A DNA stretch of 64,000 nucleotides from Nocardioides currus (lineage in GTDB: Bacteria; Actinomycetota; Actinomycetes; Propionibacteriales; Nocardioidaceae): assembly GCF_003057875.1 (NCBI RefSeq), contig NZ_PYXZ01000006.1, forward strand, positions 62,001 through 126,000, written 5' to 3'. Shown here one piece after another: positions 33,646 to 41,644 of the stretch (position 1 is its first letter; each line of letters begins with the position of its first letter). A program made the translations under genes and the position numbers. The notes beneath the pieces were generated by a model. The model did not search any database, had not been told where the DNA came from, and worked only from the letters and a program-made list of their open reading frames with translations.

Positions 33646-33720
33646 ATGGGCAAGACCGGACGCAAGCGCCGCGCTCGCAAGAAGAAGGGCGCGAACCACG
33701 GCAAGCGCCCCAACGCCTGA
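33646..33720 (+). CDS. Ribosomal protein bL37
   Basis: A tiny 24-residue, strongly basic protein (MGKTGRKRRARKKKG, then ending ANHGKRPNA). This matches the actinobacterial large-subunit protein bL37, found by cryo-EM in mycobacterial ribosomes and missed in many annotations for its size. A good TGGAGG ribosome-binding site (33635-33640) lies 5 nt before the ATG, and a hairpin terminator follows 17 bp after the stop. It stands alone after rsrA. The sequence and signals together make this a confident call. Confidence 0.85.
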   Translation: MGKTGRKRRARKKKGANHGKRPNA

Positions 33721-33737
33721 GCGCATCCAACTGCTGA

Positions 33738-33766
33738 CCCCCGGCCCGATCCTCATCGGCCGGGGG
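33738..33766 (+). terminator. Intrinsic terminator after bL37
   Basis: CCCCCGGCC-c-GAT pairs with ATC-GGCCGGGGG around a 4-nt loop, giving a 12-bp stem with one bulged base, followed by TT. It ends the sigR-rsrA-bL37 direction before the convergent thioesterase-like gene. Confidence 0.75.
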
Positions 33767-33796
33767 TTCGCTGCGTCCGGACCCAGGCGGTCGGTC

Positions 33797-34168
33797 CTAG
33801 ACCCGCGACATGAACCGCTCCGCGTCGACCACGACCCGGGTCACCTCGCCGGCGCCGACCACACGACCGCCGGCGGTGTCCCGCGCGGAGACCGTGAAGC
33901 GGTGCAGCCGCCCGTCGACGTACGCCGCTGAGGCGCTCACCTCCACGACGGCGCCCACCGGACTCGCGGCGAGGTGCTCGAGCTGGACCCGCGTGCCGAC
34001 GCTGGTGGCGCCGTCTGGCAGCGCCGACTCGATGGCCGCGCAGGTCGCTGCCTCGCACCACGCCAGCAGCCGCGGGGTGCCGAGCACCGGCAGCGAACCA
34101 CTGCCGACTGCGACAGCGGTGTCGTCGTCGGTCACCGTGAAGGACAGCGTGGCGTTCAGGTCGGGCAT
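33797..34168 (-). CDS. FlK-like hotdog thioesterase
   Basis: A 123-aa single-domain protein resembling fluoroacetyl-CoA thioesterase-like (FlK) hotdog proteins. Landmarks are GTPRLLAWCEAATCAAIE, SVGTRVQLEHLAASPVG and RFTVSARDTAGGRVVGAG. The conserved E in the helix and the HLA histidine are plausible active-site residues. The native acyl-CoA substrate is unknown. It is flanked by unrelated genes on both sides. Confidence 0.8.
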   Translation of the reverse strand: MPDLNATLSFTVTDDDTAVAVGSGSLPVLGTPRLLAWCEAATCAAIESALPDGATSVGTRVQLEHLAASPVGAVVEVSASAAYVDGRLHRFTVSARDTAGGRVVGAGEVTRVVVDAERFMSRV

Positions 34169-34246
34169 GCTCGCAAGGCAACCATCCGACTGCTCGGGCG
34201 TCTACCTGACGTGACCACCGACCAGCTGAGCGACGCGAGGAGACCC

Positions 34247-34738
34247 GTGACCGACCTCGCGGAGCTCTACGCCGCCCACCGGCTCTCCCTCGTCCGCCTC
34301 GCCGTGCTGCTCGTCGACGACCTCGCCTCGGCCGAGGACGTCGTGCAGGACGCCTTCGCCGGCCTGACCCGGCGCAGCGGTCGTCTCGACGACCCGTCCA
34401 AGGCGCTGGCCTACCTGCGGGTCTCGGTCGTCAACACGGCCCGCTCGGCGCTGCGTCGTCGCCGGACGGCGCGCGCCTACGTGCCGCCCCACGAGGTGGA
34501 GCCGGGGAGCCCGGAGGACCGGTCGGTGCTCGCGGAGGAACACCGCGAAGTCGTCGACGCGTTGCAGCAGCTCTCGCCGCGCCAGCGTGAGGTGGTGGTG
34601 CTGCGCTACTGGTCGGGGCTCTCGGAGGCGGAGATCGCCGCGACCCTCGGCATCAGCACCGGCACCGTGAAGTCGACGGCCAGTCGTGCGCTGGCCGCCC
34701 TCGAGAAGACCCTGGACCGCACGGAGGAGGAGCGATGA
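34247..34738 (+). CDS. SigE-family ECF sigma factor
   Basis: A 163-aa ECF sigma factor of the actinobacterial 'SigE family' (SACE-type), with region 2 (YAAHRLSLVRLAVLLVDDLASAEDVV) and region 4 (LSPRQREVVVLRYWSGLSEAEIA, GTVKSTASRALAAL). The GTG at 34247 has GAGGAG 4 nt upstream; GTG 34211 is an in-frame alternative that would add 12 residues. It overlaps the next gene by 4 bp (ATGA), which encodes a single-pass membrane protein. That protein is probably its partner or anti-sigma factor, as in many such loci. Confidence 0.88.
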   Translation: MTDLAELYAAHRLSLVRLAVLLVDDLASAEDVVQDAFAGLTRRSGRLDDPSKALAYLRVSVVNTARSALRRRRTARAYVPPHEVEPGSPEDRSVLAEEHREVVDALQQLSPRQREVVVLRYWSGLSEAEIAATLGISTGTVKSTASRALAALEKTLDRTEEER

Positions 34739-36165
34739 GCACGCCGACCGACCTGGAGAACCGGATCAGCGCGGCGCTGGCGGCCCGTGCCGAGCAGGTC
34801 CGCCCGGAGCACATCTCCCCGACCCTGCTGCCGGCCGCGGCGGTGCCGCTGCGCCGACGTCCGCTGGTCGTCCTGGCCGCGGCCGCCTGCGTGCTGCTGG
34901 CCCTCGGGCTCACCGTGTGGTTGCCGCGCCACCAGGACGACGTGGACCCGGCGCCCGAGCCCGACGCGCCGGAGGTCGTGGTCCCGCCCGACATCGGTCG
35001 CGGCTGGGACCGCGCCCGGCTCTCGCCGCCGGCCGGGATCGACCTCGACGGCGACGGCGTCGAGGAGAAGGTGCGGTTCAGCGGTGAGCCCGGCGCGAAG
35101 GCGGACGGCAGGGTGCGACTGGACACCACGCTGAGCTCTGACGGGTCCGCGGCGTACGGAGTGGTGGCCCTGGGGACGACGATCGGGGTCGCGCCGCTCG
35201 ACCCGATCGACGCCGACGGGGACGGCGACGAGGAGCTCGTGCTCTACCACTCCGAGGACGACATGACGACCGTCCCGGTGGTGCTCGACCTGCGTGACGG
35301 GATGCTGGTGGAAGCGCCGCCCACCGATCCCGACCTGCTCCGCATCGGGACCACCGCCGAGGCCGGTGGCACGGACCTCTACGACATCGTGCGGCTGCAC
35401 GACTACTGGATCGAGGACGGCACGCTCCTGTCGGGCAGCTCCGTCAACACCTTCGCCGCGAGCGGGATGAGCCTCTTCCGGCCGGAGGACTACCTGATGG
35501 ACGTGGTGCGCTGGCGGCTGCGCGACGACGGGGTGCTGGTGCCCGAGCCCGCGGCGACGCCGTGCGTCGTGTCCGTCCCCGAGGGCCGGCGCCCGTGCCG
35601 GGCCGGCGACGCCGACGGCCTGCCGGTGCTGGCGCCGGTCGCCGACGACCGGGTCGGCGTCGGCGAGGGGTTCTCGGTCGACACCGGCTACGCCTTCGAC
35701 GTCCGGGTCGAGCCCGAGCCGGACGCCGAGGTTGCCGTGGTCGTGGAGGGGGCGGACGGTCGCACGATTCGGACGCCGATCCGGCTCGGCGCCGAGCTCC
35801 GGGTCTTCACGACGCAGCCCAGCGGCCTCTTCCACGACGGTGCCTCGCTGCTGGTCGCCTCCGAGGACGGCGACGAGCCGTCCGCGATGCAGGTCCTGGT
35901 GCAGGACGGGGACGAGATGGTCGTCCTCGAGCCGGTGGGTGCGACCCCCCTCGGCACCGGGTACGTCGACGACCGGCGCGCGTTCCGGACCTGGCTCACT
36001 GACAACGGCGAGCTGTTCACGGCGGTGGCGACCAGCGAGGACGGGTCCGGTCCGTGGGAGGTCTGGTCGTGGGTCGTCGCCGGCCCGCGCTCGATGACCG
36101 CGGTGCCGCGAGCCACGCTGTGCTTCGACGACGTCGCGGACCCGTCCACCGGGCACCGGTGCTGA
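34735..36165 (+). CDS. Membrane-anchored FG-GAP/EF-hand-like protein paired with sigma factor
   Basis: A 476-aa protein with a short cytoplasmic N-terminus (about 40 residues), one transmembrane helix (LVVLAAAACVLLALGLTVWL) and a large exported domain. The exported part has at least two calcium-loop-like motifs, DLDGDGVEEKV and DADGDGDEELV, of the kind found in FG-GAP/VCBS repeats, and four or more cysteines. The sigma-gene overlap suggests an anti-sigma-like sensor in which the short cytoplasmic part holds the sigma factor. No zinc-binding ZAS motif is seen, so the inhibition mechanism would be unusual. The function is not proven. Confidence 0.72.
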   Translation: MSTPTDLENRISAALAARAEQVRPEHISPTLLPAAAVPLRRRPLVVLAAAACVLLALGLTVWLPRHQDDVDPAPEPDAPEVVVPPDIGRGWDRARLSPPAGIDLDGDGVEEKVRFSGEPGAKADGRVRLDTTLSSDGSAAYGVVALGTTIGVAPLDPIDADGDGDEELVLYHSEDDMTTVPVVLDLRDGMLVEAPPTDPDLLRIGTTAEAGGTDLYDIVRLHDYWIEDGTLLSGSSVNTFAASGMSLFRPEDYLMDVVRWRLRDDGVLVPEPAATPCVVSVPEGRRPCRAGDADGLPVLAPVADDRVGVGEGFSVDTGYAFDVRVEPEPDAEVAVVVEGADGRTIRTPIRLGAELRVFTTQPSGLFHDGASLLVASEDGDEPSAMQVLVQDGDEMVVLEPVGATPLGTGYVDDRRAFRTWLTDNGELFTAVATSEDGSGPWEVWSWVVAGPRSMTAVPRATLCFDDVADPSTGHRC

Positions 36166-36169
36166 GGGA

Positions 36170-36649
36170 TCAGAGCTGCTTGGCGAAGGCGATCAGCTGC
36201 ACGCCCGGCAGGGGCGACCAGTCGCGCTCGGGCACCCGCTCGTAGCCGAGCCGCTCGTAGATCCGGTGCGCGCCGGTCATCTCCCGCAGCGTCGAGAGCA
36301 CCATGGCGCTCGCCCCGTGCTCGCGGGCGCGGTCCTCACAGAGGGTGGCGAGCGCCGTACCGACACCGCGGCCGCGGGCGTCGGGGTGGACGGCGAGCAT
36401 CCGGAACTCGCCCTCGTGGTCGGTGGCGATCTCGTGCCAGGCCGATCCGGGCGGGCACGAGGTCACGGTGCCCATCAGCCGGCCGTCCTCGACCGCCACC
36501 CACAGCTCGGCCTGCGCGGCGCGGGTCGCGGCGTCGCGCAGCTTGGCGACGTACGAGTCGTTGGGCCCCGTCGTGAACTGGACGTAGGCCGCGACCGTGA
36601 GGTCGCCGACGGCGTCGAGCTCGTCGGGCTCGGCGAGGCGCAGCTCCAT
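36170..36649 (-). CDS. GNAT-family N-acetyltransferase
   Basis: A 159-aa GNAT acetyltransferase with the acetyl-CoA loop motif A FRMLAVHPDARGRGVGTAL and a C-terminal IYERLGYERV segment. The acceptor is unknown. The ATG at 36649 overlaps the stop of the upstream TPP-enzyme gene by one base (TGATG), so the two are coupled. The larger open frame upstream is a shadow of that gene. It lies convergent to the membrane protein gene, 4 bp away. Confidence 0.88.
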   Translation of the reverse strand: MELRLAEPDELDAVGDLTVAAYVQFTTGPNDSYVAKLRDAATRAAQAELWVAVEDGRLMGTVTSCPPGSAWHEIATDHEGEFRMLAVHPDARGRGVGTALATLCEDRAREHGASAMVLSTLREMTGAHRIYERLGYERVPERDWSPLPGVQLIAFAKQL

Positions 36650-38313
36650 CAGATGCCGAACGTGCTGCGCGGGTAGGCCGCGTCGACGTCGGTGATGATG
36701 TTGACGAGGTAGGGCACGCCCGAGTCGAACGCCCGGTCGAGCGCCGGGCCGATCTGCGTCGGGTCGGTGATCTTCTCGCCGGCACCGCCGAGCGCCTTCA
36801 CGACCTCGTCGTAGCGGGTCTGCTGGGCGAGGTCGGCCGCGACGTCGTAGCCGTAGAGCATCTGCATCGGGCCCTTCTCCAGGCCCCACGCGGAGTTGTT
36901 GCCCATCACCATCACGACCGGGAGCTCGTGGCGGACCAGCGTGTCGACGTCCATCAGCGAGAAGCCGGCGGCACCGTCACCGAGGAGCAGGGCCACCTGC
37001 GCGCTCGGGCGGGCGATCCGGGCGGCGATCGCCGCGCCGAGGCCGGCGCCGAGGCAGCCGTAGGGACCGGGGTCGAGCCAGCCGCCGGGCCGCTTGGGCT
37101 CGACGAACTTGCCGGCGAAGCTGACGAAGTCTCCGCCGTCGCCGATCACGACCGCGTCGTCGGCGAGGCGGGGGACCAGCTCGCCGTAGATGCGCGCGGG
37201 GTGGATCGGGTCGGCCTCGGCCGTGAGCAGCTCGTTGTCGCGCGCGACGGCGGCCCTCACGACGTCGGCCAGCTCGGTCGACCACGACGACCAGTCGCGC
37301 GTCTTGCCCTGGACGGCGACCACCAGCGCGTCGAACACGCTGGTCAGGTCGCCGGCGACCGAGGCCGCGAGCTCGGCGTGGGACGAGAGCTGGCCGGGGG
37401 AGTCGGCGACGTGCACGACCTTCGCGAAGGCGCCGTCGGGGTTCTTGTCGGGACCGCCGAAGACGCCGTAGCCGAGGCGGAAGTCGAGCGGCGTGCCGAC
37501 CACGACGACGAGGTCGGCGCCGTTGATCGCGGCACCGCGGGCCTTGGTGACCAGCAGCGGGTGCCCGCCCGGCAGCAGGCCGCGACCCATCCCGTTGGTC
37601 AGCGTCGGGATGCCCAACGCCTCGACGAGGCGCAGCGCGGCGTCCTCGGCGTGGTCGGCCCAGACGTCGGTGCCGAGGATCAGCAGCGGGTGGTGGGCGT
37701 CGGCGAGCAGGGCCGCCACCCGGGCGAGGTCGTCGCCGTCGGGCTCGAGCACGGCCGCCGCGGCGCCGGTCGAGGCCGGCCCGGAGCCGGAGTTGAAGAA
37801 CTCGTCCATCGGGATGTCGACGTACACCGGACCGCGGTGCGAGGACCGCGCCACGGTGAACGCGTCGTCGAACCCGGCGGCCACGTCGGCGGCGGTGTGG
37901 AGGGTGCGCGCCTGCTTGGCGACCGGCGAGACGATCGGCAGGTGGTCGATCTCCTGGAGCGCGCCGCTGCCCCAGCGGTTGGCGGGGGCGCGACCGCCGA
38001 CGACGACCATCGGCGAACCCGCGAACTGCGCCTGCGCGATCGCGGAGATCCCGTTGGTCACCCCGGGGCCGGCGGTGAGCACGGCCAGCCCGGGAATGCG
38101 GGTCAGCTTGCCCGTGGCCTCGGCGGCGAACGCCGCGGTCTGCTCGTGGCGGACGTCGAGGAGGCGCATCGGCGGCTCGGCCTTGACCGCTCCGTCGTAC
38201 ATCGGGAAGACGTGGGCGCCCGACAGCGTGAACATCGTCTCGACGCCGTGGGCCCGCGCGACGGAGACGGCGAGCTCTCCGCTGTGACCCGTGATCTCGT
38301 TGCTCTCGCTCAT
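36649..38313 (-). CDS. Thiamine-pyrophosphate enzyme (acetolactate synthase-like)
   Basis: A 554-aa enzyme of the acetohydroxyacid-synthase/benzoylformate-decarboxylase fold. The catalytic glutamate lies in RHEQTAAFA. The middle FAD/nucleotide-like domain carries LGTDVWADH. The C-terminal TPP motif is GDGAAGFSLMDVDTLVRH, ending with NNSAWG. It could be a second catalytic ALS subunit (IlvG/IlvX type) or a 2-oxoacid decarboxylase; no regulatory subunit gene is nearby. Start ATG 38313 is preferred, as TACCGT (complement of 38320-38325) ends 6 nt upstream. It is coupled to the GNAT gene. Confidence 0.82.
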   Translation of the reverse strand: MSESNEITGHSGELAVSVARAHGVETMFTLSGAHVFPMYDGAVKAEPPMRLLDVRHEQTAAFAAEATGKLTRIPGLAVLTAGPGVTNGISAIAQAQFAGSPMVVVGGRAPANRWGSGALQEIDHLPIVSPVAKQARTLHTAADVAAGFDDAFTVARSSHRGPVYVDIPMDEFFNSGSGPASTGAAAAVLEPDGDDLARVAALLADAHHPLLILGTDVWADHAEDAALRLVEALGIPTLTNGMGRGLLPGGHPLLVTKARGAAINGADLVVVVGTPLDFRLGYGVFGGPDKNPDGAFAKVVHVADSPGQLSSHAELAASVAGDLTSVFDALVVAVQGKTRDWSSWSTELADVVRAAVARDNELLTAEADPIHPARIYGELVPRLADDAVVIGDGGDFVSFAGKFVEPKRPGGWLDPGPYGCLGAGLGAAIAARIARPSAQVALLLGDGAAGFSLMDVDTLVRHELPVVMVMGNNSAWGLEKGPMQMLYGYDVAADLAQQTRYDEVVKALGGAGEKITDPTQIGPALDRAFDSGVPYLVNIITDVDAAYPRSTFGI

Positions 38314-38344
38314 GCCCGCACGGTAGAGCATGGCGCCGACCGGC

Positions 38345-39193
38345 TCAGTCGGGTGGAGCGAGGAACGGGAAGTTGGTGGCCTTGAGCGCCTCGACGAGCA
38401 CCAGGATCAGGTCGGGGCGGACCTGGGGCGGGTTGCTGGCCAGGGTCAGCTGCACGTGCAGCGCCCTGAGGTAGGCCTGGGGGTTGCCCGCCCGCTCGAA
38501 CGGGTCGTGCTCGCCGCTGCTGCCGAACGGGTTGGCGCCCGCGGCGATGCGGTGGATCCAGGGCTCGAGGACCTTGAGGCTGACGACGTTGCGCCGCAGG
38601 ATCTGCATCGTCGCCGCCGCCATCCGGTCGGGCTCGCCGGCCAGGAGGAGCCCGGAGTCGAGGTCGAGCAGCCGGTCGGCCAGCACGTCGAGGAAGACGG
38701 TCAGCTCGTTGGTCGCGAAGTAGGGCGACTGGGCCAGCACCCCGATCGCGTCGGCGCCGTGGGCGATGGCGTGCGCCCAGCCCTTGCCCGGCACGAACCC
38801 GCGCACGTCCCGCTCGCGGAGGTACCACGACGCGACCCGGTCGCCCCAGTCGAAGACGCGCGCGCTCGGGAGCAGCAGCTTCTCGTTGTCGCGCGCCAGG
38901 CACTCGGCCAGCGCGAGCACGGAGAAGCTGCGGCGGAAGACCGAGTCGGTGCCGACCTCGCCGAGCCCGACGGTCAGCCCGGCGGCCATCCCGTCGCCGA
39001 GGCCGGCCAGCAGGTCGTCGTACACCCCACGGTCGATCCACGTGGAGAGCGCGGGATAGGCGGTGCCGTCGCGCTGCTCGGGATCGGGCGAGCCGAGCAT
39101 CGTGGTGAGCTCGGCCGTCAGGTCGTCGAGGGGTCGGTCCTCGGGGACTGCGAGGCCCTTGGAGAGGACGTCTTGCCAGTACCCGGTGGCCAT
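38345..39193 (-). CDS. DUF2785 family protein
   Basis: A 282-aa soluble helical protein with the DUF2785 pattern: WYLRERDVRGFVPGKGWAHA, HGADAIGVLAQSP and VFLDVLADRLL. The function of this family is unknown. CAGGAT (complement of 39200-39205) ends 6 nt before the ATG at 39193, with no Shine-Dalgarno, consistent with the leaderless pattern. It is divergent from pdtaS. The gap to the TPP gene is 31 bp on the same strand, so read-through is possible. Confidence 0.85.
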   Translation of the reverse strand: MATGYWQDVLSKGLAVPEDRPLDDLTAELTTMLGSPDPEQRDGTAYPALSTWIDRGVYDDLLAGLGDGMAAGLTVGLGEVGTDSVFRRSFSVLALAECLARDNEKLLLPSARVFDWGDRVASWYLRERDVRGFVPGKGWAHAIAHGADAIGVLAQSPYFATNELTVFLDVLADRLLDLDSGLLLAGEPDRMAAATMQILRRNVVSLKVLEPWIHRIAAGANPFGSSGEHDPFERAGNPQAYLRALHVQLTLASNPPQVRPDLILVLVEALKATNFPFLAPPD

Positions 39194-39199
39194 GGCGTC

Positions 39200-39261
39200 A
39201 TCCTGCCAGCCGATCGTGCGTCGGGCGAACCGGGGGACCATCGCCCGGCGCTCCATATGCT
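39200..39261. promoter_or_regulatory. Divergent leaderless promoters, DUF2785 gene / pdtaS
   Basis: CAGGAT on the complement (39200-39205) is 6 nt before the ATG at 39193. TATGCT (39256-39261) is 7 nt before the GTG at 39269. Each start codon would be at or next to the transcription start. Confidence 0.55.
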
Positions 39262-39268
39262 GTGGTCC

Positions 39269-40750
39269 GTGCCGTCCCTCATCGAGCTCGTCCGAGCGCA
39301 CACCGAGCTCGACGAGGACGACGTGGCGTGGCTGCACCTGCTGATGGCCGACTGGCAGATCATCGCCGACCTCTCCTTCGCCGACCTCGTGATGTGGCTC
39401 CCCGACCGGGAGGGGCGCGGCTTCTGGGCGGGGGGCCAGATGCGGCCCACCACCGGGCCCACGTCCCTGACCGACGACGTCGTCGGCACCTTCGTGCCGG
39501 TCGGGCGGCGACGGATGCTCGACGAGGCCCACCAGCACGCCCGGCTGGTCCGCGAGGGCGATCCCGAGTGGCGCGACCACGTGCCGGTGCGCGTCGAGGC
39601 GATCCCCGTGCGCCGGGCCGGCCGGACGATCGCGGTGGTGGCCCGCAACACCAACCTCCTCGGCGTGCGCACCCCGAGCCGGCTCGAGCTGTCCTACCTC
39701 CAGACCGCCGCCGAGATGACCCAGATGATCGCGGGCGGCTGGCTCCCCGCGGCCGGACAGCGCAGCGACCACGCCGACTCCCCGCGCGTGGGGGACGGCT
39801 TCCTGCGCCTCGACGCGGCCGGAGCGGTGGAGTACGCCAGCCCCAACGCGTTGTCGGTCTATCGCCGCCTCGGGTTGTACGGCGACCTCGCCGGCCTCGT
39901 CCTCGCCGACCTGACGCGCGACCTGGTGCCGCCGCGACGCCGGCCCGACGAGGAGACGCTGAGCGCGGTGCTGGGCGGGCGCGCCGATCGGGACACCGAG
40001 ATCGCCACCGATGACGTCGCCCTGATCGTGCGCAGCATCCCGCTGCGACCGCTGGGGGAGCGGATCGGCGCCGTGATCCTGCTGCGCGACGTCACCGACC
40101 TGCGCAGGCGCGACCGCGAGCTGGTGACGAAGGACGCCACCATCCGCGAGATCCACCACCGGGTGAAGAACAACCTCCAGACCGTCGCCGCCCTGCTGCG
40201 CCTCCAGGCACGCCGCATCGGGCAGCCCGAGGCACGGGCGGCGCTGGAGGAGGCGGTGCGCCGCGTGGGCTCCATCGCGATCGTGCACGAGACGCTGAGC
40301 CAGGCGGTCGAGGAGAACGTCGAGTTCGACGAGGTCGCGGACCGGCTCGGCCGGATGGTGACCGATGTCGGCGCCGTCGGCGGGCGGGTCCGGGTGCTGC
40401 GGGACGGGACCTTCGGCGTGCTGCCCTCGGAGACCGCCACGGCCCTGGCGATGGTGCTCACCGAGATCCTGCAGAACGCGGTCGAGCACGGCTACCCGGG
40501 ACTGGCCGGTCAGGACGACGGCGAGGGGCGGATCCTGGTCAGCGTCCGCCGGCTCGTGGGCCGGCTGCACGTCTCGGTGCAGGACGACGGGGTCGGGCTG
40601 GCCGACGGGTTCGACGCCGACACCGCGACCAGCCTCGGCCTCTCGATCGTGCGCACGCTCGTCGAGTCGGAGCTCGGCGGGATCATCGAGGTCGGCGCCG
40701 CGACGGAGGGGACCGGGGCGCGGGTCCAGGTCGACGTACCCCTGGACTAG
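39269..40750 (+). CDS. pdtaS: Sensor histidine kinase PdtaS
   Basis: A 493-aa cytosolic histidine kinase of the PdtaS type. An N-terminal GAF domain (LADLSFADLVMWLPDRE) is followed by a PAS domain (about residues 180-290), a HisKA_2 phosphoacceptor box (IHHRVKNNLQTVAALLRLQ) and an HATPase domain (EILQNAVEHG; DDGVGL). Mycobacterial PdtaS controls the RNA-binding regulator PdtaR, and its gene is next to whiB1 there as here. The GTG at 39269 follows TATGCT by 7 nt; an ATG at 39257 is in frame but overlaps that hexamer. No membrane helix is seen. Confidence 0.92.
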   Translation: MPSLIELVRAHTELDEDDVAWLHLLMADWQIIADLSFADLVMWLPDREGRGFWAGGQMRPTTGPTSLTDDVVGTFVPVGRRRMLDEAHQHARLVREGDPEWRDHVPVRVEAIPVRRAGRTIAVVARNTNLLGVRTPSRLELSYLQTAAEMTQMIAGGWLPAAGQRSDHADSPRVGDGFLRLDAAGAVEYASPNALSVYRRLGLYGDLAGLVLADLTRDLVPPRRRPDEETLSAVLGGRADRDTEIATDDVALIVRSIPLRPLGERIGAVILLRDVTDLRRRDRELVTKDATIREIHHRVKNNLQTVAALLRLQARRIGQPEARAALEEAVRRVGSIAIVHETLSQAVEENVEFDEVADRLGRMVTDVGAVGGRVRVLRDGTFGVLPSETATALAMVLTEILQNAVEHGYPGLAGQDDGEGRILVSVRRLVGRLHVSVQDDGVGLADGFDADTATSLGLSIVRTLVESELGGIIEVGAATEGTGARVQVDVPLD

Positions 40751-40766
40751 TCCGCTGGCGAGACGA

Positions 40767-41018
40767 TCAGGCGGTGCGCACGCGGGCGCGCGCGTTGCGA
40801 CGCTTCAGCGAACGACGCTCGTCCTCGCTGAGGCCACCCCAGACGCCGTGGTCCTGACCGGCCTCGAGCGCCCACGCCAGGCACTGCTCGCGCACCTCGC
40901 ATCGTCGGCACACCTGCTTGGCCTCCTCGATCTGGAGGATGGCCGGACCGGTGTTGCCGATCGGGAAGAACAGCTCCGGGTCCTCGTCGAGGCAGGCAGA
41001 GCGCGAACGCCAATCCAT
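40767..41018 (-). CDS. whiB1: WhiB-family regulator WhiB1
   Basis: An 83-aa WhiB protein with the four cluster cysteines at C9, C37, C40 and C46, the GVWGG turn and a basic C-terminus (SLKRRNARARVRTA). The sequence is close to mycobacterial WhiB1, a nitric-oxide-sensitive 4Fe-4S protein that binds SigA region 4. It is convergent with pdtaS (16 bp between stops), as in Mycobacterium. The upstream region has a CRP-like site at 41099-41114. Confidence 0.95.
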   Translation of the reverse strand: MDWRSRSACLDEDPELFFPIGNTGPAILQIEEAKQVCRRCEVREQCLAWALEAGQDHGVWGGLSEDERRSLKRRNARARVRTA

Positions 41019-41098
41019 GGGGTGGGGGGTCCTCTTTCATCGACAAGCTGTGTGCGGGCAGTCAGCGGAGCCCGGGCGTCGTCTTCTGGGCACGGCGA

Positions 41099-41114
41099 TG
41101 TGAAGCCGTTCACG
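41099..41114. promoter_or_regulatory. CRP-like site upstream of whiB1
   Basis: TGTGA-AGCCGT-TCACG matches the TGTGA-N6-TCACA consensus of cAMP-receptor proteins at nine of ten positions. It lies 81-96 bp upstream of the whiB1 ATG. In M. tuberculosis, CRP (Rv3676) controls whiB1, so the site fits known biology. Confidence 0.65.
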
Positions 41115-41166
41115 AGCGCATGGACCACACTGGCAAGAAGTGGATCGATAAACAAGACCTGTCAGG

Positions 41167-41188
41167 GTCACTTCCGTCACAAAGTCAC
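41167..41188. promoter_or_regulatory. Three GTCAC half-sites
   Basis: GTCAC occurs at 41167-41171, 41176-41180 and 41184-41188, at 9- and 8-bp steps, in the whiB1 / 41238 intergenic region. This clustering of direct repeats looks like binding of a response regulator of the MtrA type, but the exact factor cannot be named. Confidence 0.35.
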
Positions 41189-41237
41189 TACACCTGTCGA
41201 AGGACGCCCGTTGGTGCCGGGCACCTAGGGTGTGCCC

Positions 41238-41627
41238 GTGAGCGACGAACGACCCGCCGGCGCCCCGGCCCCCCTGGTGACCGCAGCCGCCGTGACGGCC
41301 GTCGAGGGGCTGCTCCTGCTGGCGCTCGCGGTCCTCGAGATCGCCAGCCTCACCGGCGGGCGGCTCACGATGGGGCTGACCACGAGCCTGTTCTTCGCCG
41401 CCTTCGGCGCGCTCCTCGTGGCCTGCGGCTGGCTGATCACCCACGGCCACACGTGGGCGCGCGGACCGATCCTGCTCGCCCAGCTGATCGCGCTCGGGCT
41501 CGCGTGGAACCTGCGCGGCGGCGAGACGACGATCATCTCGGTCGCGCTCGGCATCGTGGCGCTGGTCGTGATCGCCGGGATGCTGCACCCGCAGACGATC
41601 GAGGCCATCAACCGCCAGGACGCCTGA
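41238..41627 (+). CDS. Small integral membrane protein
   Basis: A 129-aa protein with four predicted transmembrane helices (about residues 12-35, 45-66, 75-92 and 97-116) and no recognised domain. It has no charged catalytic residues in the helices. TAGGGT (41226-41231) ends 6 nt before the GTG at 41238; a GTG at 41232 is also in frame. It is divergent from whiB1 and convergent with sigF. The function is unknown. Confidence 0.75.
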   Translation: MSDERPAGAPAPLVTAAAVTAVEGLLLLALAVLEIASLTGGRLTMGLTTSLFFAAFGALLVACGWLITHGHTWARGPILLAQLIALGLAWNLRGGETTIISVALGIVALVVIAGMLHPQTIEAINRQDA

Positions 41628-41644
41628 GCCGTCCGGTCGGTCGC

